Source: Patagioenas fasciata (Eukaryota > Chordata > Aves > Columbiformes > Columbidae). Taken from it: a stretch of 64,000 bases of DNA. Position numbers and translations under genes: made by a program. The notes beneath the pieces are model-generated. The model was not told the DNA's origin. It worked only from the letters and a program-made list of their open reading frames with translations, and made no database searches. This document shows positions 57,977 to 64,000 of this stretch, in pieces. How positions within the stretch are numbered: the first letter of the stretch is position 1; each line of letters begins with the position of its first letter. The DNA is taken from assembly GCF_037038585.1 (NCBI RefSeq), contig NC_092541.1, positions 5,087,445 through 5,151,444 on the forward strand, read 5' to 3'.

Positions 57977-59300
57977 AGTCACAGAATCACTAGGTTGGAA
58001 AAGGCCTTTAAAATAATTGAGTCCAACCATTAGCCTACCTCTAAGTCGCTTTAAACTGTGTCCCTAATCACCACATCTACATGTCTTTTAAATACCTCCA
58101 GGAATGGCGACTCCACCACCTCCCTGGGCAGCCTGTTCCACTGCCTGACAACCCTTTCCAGGAAGAATTTTTTCCTAATATCCAATCTAAACCTCACCTG
58201 GGGAAACTTGAGGCCATATCTTCTTGTCCTATTACTTGCTGCTTAGGAGAGGAGAGCAACCACCTCCATGCTACAATCTCCTTTCAGGCAGTTCAGAGAT
58301 CAGAAGGTCTCCCCTCAGCTCCTGTTCTCCAGCTGAACCCCCCAGGTCCCTCAGCTGCTCCCATCACACTTGTGTTCCAGCTTCTTCCCCAGCTCCATTC
58401 CCTTCTCTGAACTCAGTTCAGCACCTCAATGCCTTTCTTGGCGTGAAGGCCCCAAACTGACCTGAGGATTTGAAATGTGGCCTCACCAGTGCTGAGTATA
58501 GATGAAAGGTCACTGTCATGGTCCTGCTGGCCACACTAATGCTTCTATAAGCCAGGATACTGGTTATCTTCTTGATCACCTGGACACACAGTGGCCAGCT
58601 GTTTTCCAACACCCTAAGGTCTTTTTCTGCCAGCCATCTTTCCAGTCACTGTTTCCCAGGACTGTAGCATTGCATGAGGTTGCTGCAGGACCCAGCACTA
58701 GGACTTGTTGAACCTTGTATAAATGACCTCAGTCCAGCAATCCAGATGGTCCAGATTCCTCTGTAGAACTTTTCTACCCTCAAGCAGATTAACAGTCCCA
58801 CCCAACTTGGTGTCATCTGCAAACCTGCTGAGGTTGCACTCAGTCCCCTCATCCCTATAACGGATAAAGGTATTAAACAGAACTAGCCCAAATACAGAGG
58901 CCTGGGGAACAACAGTCATGACAGGCCACCAAAACTCTCTTGACCTGGTCAACCAGACAGTTTTTTACTCAGTGAAGACTGCATGTATCCAAGCCATGAG
59001 TAGCCCACTTCTCCAGGAAAATGCTGTGGCAAAGAAGTGTCATAGGCTTTACTGAAGCCCAGCTGAACAACATCCACAACCTTCTCCTCTTCTGCTAAGT
59101 GGAAGTCGGGTTGTAGAAGGAGATCAGGCTAGTCAGGCATGACCCGCCTTTCATAAACCCATGCTGACTGGGCCTGACCACTCAGTTGTCCTGTACATGC
59201 TATGTCATGGAACTCAGGATGATCTACTGCCATCCTTCCCTGCCACTGAGGTCAGACAGACAGGCCTGTTGTTCCATGGATTCTCCTTCTGCCCTTGTTG
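57977..59300 (-). mobile_element. CR1 LINE with part of the reverse transcriptase ORF
   Basis: The 3' end is TCACAGAATCACTAGGTTGG at 57,977. The minus frame 58,698-58,952 has CNLSRFADDTKLGGTVNLLEG. It is the same insertion as 31,953-33,260, so it predates the large-block duplication. Confidence 0.88.
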
Positions 59301-60346
59301 TAAATGCGTTTTTCTTGCATTAGAGCCCCAAACTCAACACAATGTTCTAGATGTCGCCAGGTGAGTGTCAGCAGAGTGTCATCATCATCCCCACCGATCT
59401 CCTGGCTATGGTTCTGCTGATATAGCCCAAGATGTTGATGAGAGTCCTTAGTGTCTGGGAACAGTGCTAGGAGTCTTACCCTCACACTTGACAGGACATA
59501 CCTCCAGATGCCTGAATTGATTGTGTCTTTTCTCCTGTTAACTTCCCAGTCCCTGAGAAGGGATCTCAGCTGTTGGGTTTCCTTACCTTCCAGTTCCTAA
59601 CTGTTGGCCTTACTCTTCCTGCAGGCTTCCCAGTTTCCTGATCAGACTCTTCCTCGTTCTCACTCCTTTAGGAATCAATGATAAGGAGCCGTTCACCTCC
59701 TTTTCCACTAATTCTTTTTGACTACTGGGGAGATTACTGCAGGTGGTGTTTGGGTCACTGTCTCATCAATGGTGATCTCACATGTGGTTTTGATCTTTGC
59801 CTCAACTATCATGTTCTCAGATGTAGTTCAGATGCCTGGCTCAAACATGCATTCTGTGATGACTTTACCATGGTCTTTTGACAGTACTGAATAGTGGCTC
59901 AACAGATACAGGTCAAGACCCAGCAGAGTGGAAAAGCTGTCACCCAGGGACTGGCCAACTCAGGACATGTTTCACTGTTGCAACACACAAAAGTTTTCTC
60001 CTCTGATGCCAGCATGACACCAGACTCCACAAACCTCACATTAAGCAAATAGTCTTAATTAATAGAAGTAAACATGTCACGTAACGGTGAGCAAGGACCT
60101 CGGGGGCCTGCACAACAAAACACGACACACCAGTCCCGCTGGGAAGAAGGAGGTGAATTCCCTCATCCTCTCCACTAGACAGCTCCCCCAGTACTGTAAG
60201 GGCCCCAATACCAGGACAAAGCACAGAGTACTTGGTCCTATGAACATGTTCCCAACCTTAGCGAAATGAAAAGATAAGCAGTGCAGCGAGTACACTCCCT
60301 ACGCTGCACAGAGGCCTGTCAATTAGTAACTGCTACAGCTATAGCC
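59301..60346. other. DNA between CR1 and LTR behind bK13
   Basis: Corresponds to 33,260-36,190 without the second CR1 copy. No gene seen. Confidence 0.45.
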
Positions 60347-60996
60347 TGCTCAATTCAAAACTGCATTGTCTCAAGCCCCATGTTAAGCACCAAAAAGACT
60401 GGGGTGAGTTGACCTTGTCTGGTCACCAGATGTCCACCGAGACGCTCAATCACACCCACCTCCTCAGCAAGACAGGGAGAAAAGAAGGTTACAGAGTTGT
60501 AGGTTGAGATATACGCAGTTCAAGCAAGAAATGCAGAGGCCATGTGCAGAGGCAAAACAAAGCAAAAAGATTTCTTCTCTGCTTTCCATCAGGAGGTGAT
60601 TTTCAGCCAATTCCTGCAAAGCAGAGCCACTGTACTTGTAGTGGATGCTTTGGAAAACGAATGGGTATATATTGAATGGCCCTTCCACATCCTCCTTATT
60701 TGTCTTATATTTCTTGCCGAGTACAATGTCGTGTGGTATGGAATGTCCCTTTGGTCACTCTGAGTCAGCTGTACTGCAGATGTCCTAACTATGTCCCCTC
60801 CCAGGCTCTTGACTAACCCCACCCTACCAGCCTTTGGGAGTGTGGTTGGAGAGACAGCCTTGCTGCAAAAGCTTTGCTCAGCAAAAGTCAAAACGCAGAT
60901 GTGCTGTCATCAGAACCGTTCTAGATACAAGTACAAAGCATAGCACTCTGAAGGCTGTTATGGGGAAAGATAATTCCACCCCAGTCAGACCCAACA
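60347..60996 (+). mobile_element. ERVL-type LTR in the 3' flank of bK13
   Basis: Starts TGCTCAATTC and ends AGACCCAACA. It is the partner of 36,191-36,828 in the second large block. Confidence 0.72.
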
Positions 60997-61538
60997 AAAT
61001 GTTTTAACAACCACTGCACAACCATCCTGAAGACAACCTTCCCAGAATAGTGTGTGAATGACATCTTTCTCCCTGGGCACCTTGGGAAAGCATCTGGAGG
61101 GGAAAGGATGCAACAGAGACATGGTCTGGGATGCAGCAGAACTTTAATGAGGCAGAAGAGGGAAACAGGTTGTTCTCAGTGGAGATCTTGGAGCAGGGAG
61201 CACCAACTCAGGAACCTATATGCTATACCTGTAGAAGAGATTCAATGAGATGCCCGTCTTCCTGTCTTACAGTTGCGAGAGGACCATCAGGTCCTCCATA
61301 GGCTTTCCTTCTGAGGCTCACAGTCCAGGGGAGCACAAGAGAACAAGGACACAAGAGGAGCAAGAGACAAAGGAGGCATAGCACTGTACTTTCTGAGACC
61401 CCAGACTGGCCTCATCCTTTTGCAAGGGGTGCTGAGGTTGCTCAAGCCCTCTGAAAGCAACAACCCGATGCTCTTTCCCCAGTCCAGTACCATCTGGTGG
61501 GTTTTTGGGGGCCTTCCCCAGGGCCATCACCAGCAGCT

Positions 61539-61847
61539 TTAGCAGGGGAAACGCCTCCTCGTGCCGCAGATGCCGCTGCCCAAGCCAGAGAGACCAAAAC
61601 CCCCGGAGTTGATGGGCACTCCCTGAGAGCTGAGGATGCTGCCAACGGCAGCAGAGGTGGAGGATCCCACGGCGGTGTTCTGCGGGAAGGAGCTGAGGAT
61701 GGGGCCGGGCAGGGTCACCACCACGGGGGAGGGCTGGATGACAACTCTGGAGTCCTGGCACTGCTGGACACAGGGCTCATTGCAGCTGTTGGCCAGTGGG
61801 GTTGGGCCGCAGGGCTGGCAGGGCAGGCACGGGTTGTAGCAGGACAT
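61539..61847 (-). CDS. bK13, feather beta-keratin, 102 aa
   Basis: The frame is intact with P12-C13, Q28, the mixed core RVVIQPSP, N80 and RRRFPC (nine cysteines). Exon 2 starts at 61868, the intron is 61869-62246 (378 bp) and ATTAAA is at 61143-61148. It is the partner of bK8 (shared ERVL-type LTR in the 3' flank) but keeps the full promoter that bK8 lost. Its own divergent partner would lie beyond the right edge. Confidence 0.96.
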   Translation of the reverse strand: MSCYNPCLPCQPCGPTPLANSCNEPCVQQCQDSRVVIQPSPVVVTLPGPILSSFPQNTAVGSSTSAAVGSILSSQGVPINSGGFGLSGLGSGICGTRRRFPC

Positions 61848-62246
61848 GTCTTGTGGCTGGAGCTGCACCTGGGAGAGAGGGCAGGGGGAAGAGGAGCAGG
61901 GGAGATGGGTGAGGAGCAGCCTGTCTCTGCACTACAAGGGAGCCAACCGAAGCCAAGATGGAGGTGAGAACTGGAGGCTGTGTAGGGCAGCCCACAGGTT
62001 TCTCCTTCCTTTCAGCCCAGAATTCACCTTCCAGGAGAAATCAGTCCCACGCATATCCCCACATAGCTCATAGCTTAATTCAGCAAAGCCCCAGCCTCTT
62101 CATGCAACAGTGTCTGACCCCTTCCCTCTCCAAGATTAGTAGCCCCATGGCCCAGCATAAGACAAAGTGGCCAGAATGCATTGAGAGAACTTGAAGAAGA
62201 AGAAGAAGAGGGGGAGGAAGGACAGGAAAAAAGGCCTCAGACTCAC

Positions 62247-62395
62247 CTTGTTCCAAAGGAGATGGAAGCGAGAGTAGTGGATGAGAGAGTGAGGAGACGG
62301 ACCTGCTTTTATACTGCTCCTGCACTGCCCCAGGCCCACAGTCACTGCATGTGGGCAGTAATTTTCCAACAGAGTCACCTCCAAAGCAAAATATC
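62247..62395 (-). promoter_or_regulatory. bK13 promoter and non-coding exon 1
   Basis: TATAAAAG is at 62306-62313 (minus), exon 1 ends at 62247 and the donor GTGAGT is at 62246-62241. The block has GGAAAATTACTG followed by CACATG. The intact sequence here is the reference for what is missing at bK8. Confidence 0.85.
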
Positions 62396-63367
62396 CTACC
62401 TAATTGAACTGGTTGGGTTTTGGTTTTGTCAATGCTGTTGTTTAATTTCCTCATTTCTGGCATTACCATTAGACCTTGGAATCTCCTTTGAGGTATCAAG
62501 ATGAAAGACGCACTGATTTCCCTGCTATAGACACATCAGGCGAGGCAGAAGATTGCTCCAAGTACTGGAGGGTCTATGCAGGCAGGGGGGCATGGGTCTA
62601 GGGAAATCTGATCAGGTTTGTTTCCACACCTTGTGCAGGAAGGTGCTCATATCCTCCCCGCAATGCATTCCTCTCCTGCCTGTGTCAGTGTGTTTGGGAA
62701 AGTTGTTCCCTCTCAATGTAACCTCTGGGGTTTCTCAACCAATGGCATCCATAGACTTACAGAAGGAGAATATTGCCCTGTGTTTCCTGAAGAATCCCTG
62801 TGGAGTCTGGTTGTTTTTCACTACATGAGGGTGTGTTGGGGCTTGGAAGAGTTCCTAGTTCCTCCTACTATCTTTACACTGTGATGGACTTTGACCATGT
62901 TCTTTTGACTCTGACAATCATAGACAATGTTTCAAAACACACTGACTGTCCTGTGAACCCCTGAACTGTGGCAATGCCATGTGGTCATGCTGACGGCACT
63001 GGTCATTGGAGCTGCCTGCAGCTGTGCGCTGAGGTACAGGCAAGTGCTTTGAGATTGCTTTCCTGGGACTGGGATGGAGCAGCCCTGGCCTTAGGGGAAT
63101 TATCCCTGTGTGGGACACAGGCCTGCAGACAGCACGCATTCCTGGCTTGGTCTCACACCAAAAACATGACACACAGTCAAGCCAAAATTAAGAATGTGAC
63201 TCACCATGGGTAGGGAGAGTCTGTCCCAGAAAGCTTGTCTGATGAAGAAACTCTCTTGGCCTCCTGGGATGTGTCCCAGCTGCCTCCATGTCTACAGGGC
63301 AGGGAAGTGCATCACCTCTTTGATGTAGTCTGAAAGGTGGTTTTGTACCCTGGGCCCTTCTGAGCAC

Positions 63368-64000
63368 ATAACAGAATCACAAGATCCTTGACGTTGGAAG
63401 GGACTTGAGGAGATTGCCTAGTCCAACCAGCCCTGCTCGAAACACAGTCAGCTTTTGAAGGATGCTCAGGGCCAAGTTCTGTCAAGGTCTAAATACCTGC
63501 AAAGCTGTAGAAGTCACAACCTCGCTGTGACAACCCCAGATGGTGTTCGACAACACTCACACTAACAAACTATTTTCTGGCTTTTCTGTAGATCTTCCCA
63601 TGTTTCAGTAGTGCCTATTACTTCTTGTTCCTTCACTGGATATGAACTGGGAGTGTTTGGTTCTATGTTTTTGACTCTGTCCCATCAGCTCTTTTACCCA
63701 TTGCTAGGAAGTGTGTCCTGGGGACTTACATCTTCCAGGGTGAACAACCCCAGCTCCTGCAGCCCCTCCTGCCTCTGGGGCTCCAGTCACTTCATGGACT
63801 CTCCGGCTTCTTGTTGGACTTGCACCAGTATGGCTTTGCATCTGTCGTACTGAGGAGACATGAACAGGACACTCGTCATGGCAGCCATGGTCTCAGCAGT
63901 GCTGAAGCATGAAAAACAATCATCTTCGGAAGCTCAACAAATGGGTCAATGTGAAACTCATGAGATTGAATAAGGCCCAGGGCAAGGTTCTGCAAGCAGG
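63368..64000 (-). mobile_element. CR1 LINE 3' end, antisense, at the right edge
   Basis: AGAATCACAAGATCCTTGACGTTGGAAGGGACTTGAGGAGATTGCCTAGTCCAACC is the reversed CR1 3' end. It continues as in 24,548-25,120 and then into the forward ORF2 piece seen at 25,100 (from about 63,940). Confidence 0.78.

Larger units (their letters stand above)
45360..64000. repeat. Large block 2 (bK10 to bK13, continues past the edge)
   Basis: This is the partner of block 1. Its last bases (AACTCATGAGATTGAATAAG and onward) match the sequence at about 25,130 that lies left of bK6, so the next expected gene is a bK6-type minus-strand copy outside the window. Confidence 0.8.

Noticed and set aside
1-64000. tRNA, rRNA, CRISPR arrays, bacterial-type operons
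   Set aside because: None seen; spliced genes, poly(A) signals, CR1 and ERVL show vertebrate DNA.

Overview
The window is eukaryotic and almost certainly avian. It holds thirteen closely related copies of a small cysteine-, glycine- and serine-rich protein of 102-103 residues (start MSCYN, core [16 protein letters not shown], end FPC). These are feather beta-keratins (corneous beta-proteins). Each has the usual gene plan: a short non-coding first exon, one intron in the 5' UTR, and the whole coding sequence in exon 2. CR1 LINE remnants and ERVL-type LTRs between the genes fit a bird. I number the genes bK1 to bK13 from left to right.

Order and strand: bK1(-) bK2(+) | bK3(-) bK4(+, broken) | bK5(-) bK6(-) bK7(+) bK8(-) bK9(+) | bK10(-) bK11(-) bK12(+) bK13(-). 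Two levels of tandem duplication explain the layout. Positions 1-10,020 and 10,021-19,390 are a recent duplication of a divergent two-gene unit. The block bK5-bK9 (about 19.4-45.3 kb) is repeated as bK10-bK13 (about 45.3 kb to the right edge) with a period of about 24-27 kb. Both ends of the window stop inside sequence seen elsewhere in the array, so the cluster runs on in both directions.

Twelve coding frames are intact. bK4 is split after codon 15 by a 335-bp solo LTR flanked by a 6-bp target duplication. bK8 has an intact frame but has lost the TATA box, first exon and splice donor that all the others keep. The other promoters share about 90 bp ending in TATAAAAG (TATAAGAG in bK12). Transcripts probably end at ATTAAA (AATAAA in bK9), about 400 bases after the stop.

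Intergenic DNA is mostly duplicated flank plus CR1 fragments, ERVL-type LTRs, smaller retroviral-type LTRs and a TTTCTC microsatellite. Insertions present in one duplicate and absent in its partner give relative ages. I found no tRNA, rRNA or CRISPR array, and no coding gene outside the keratin family that I can support.
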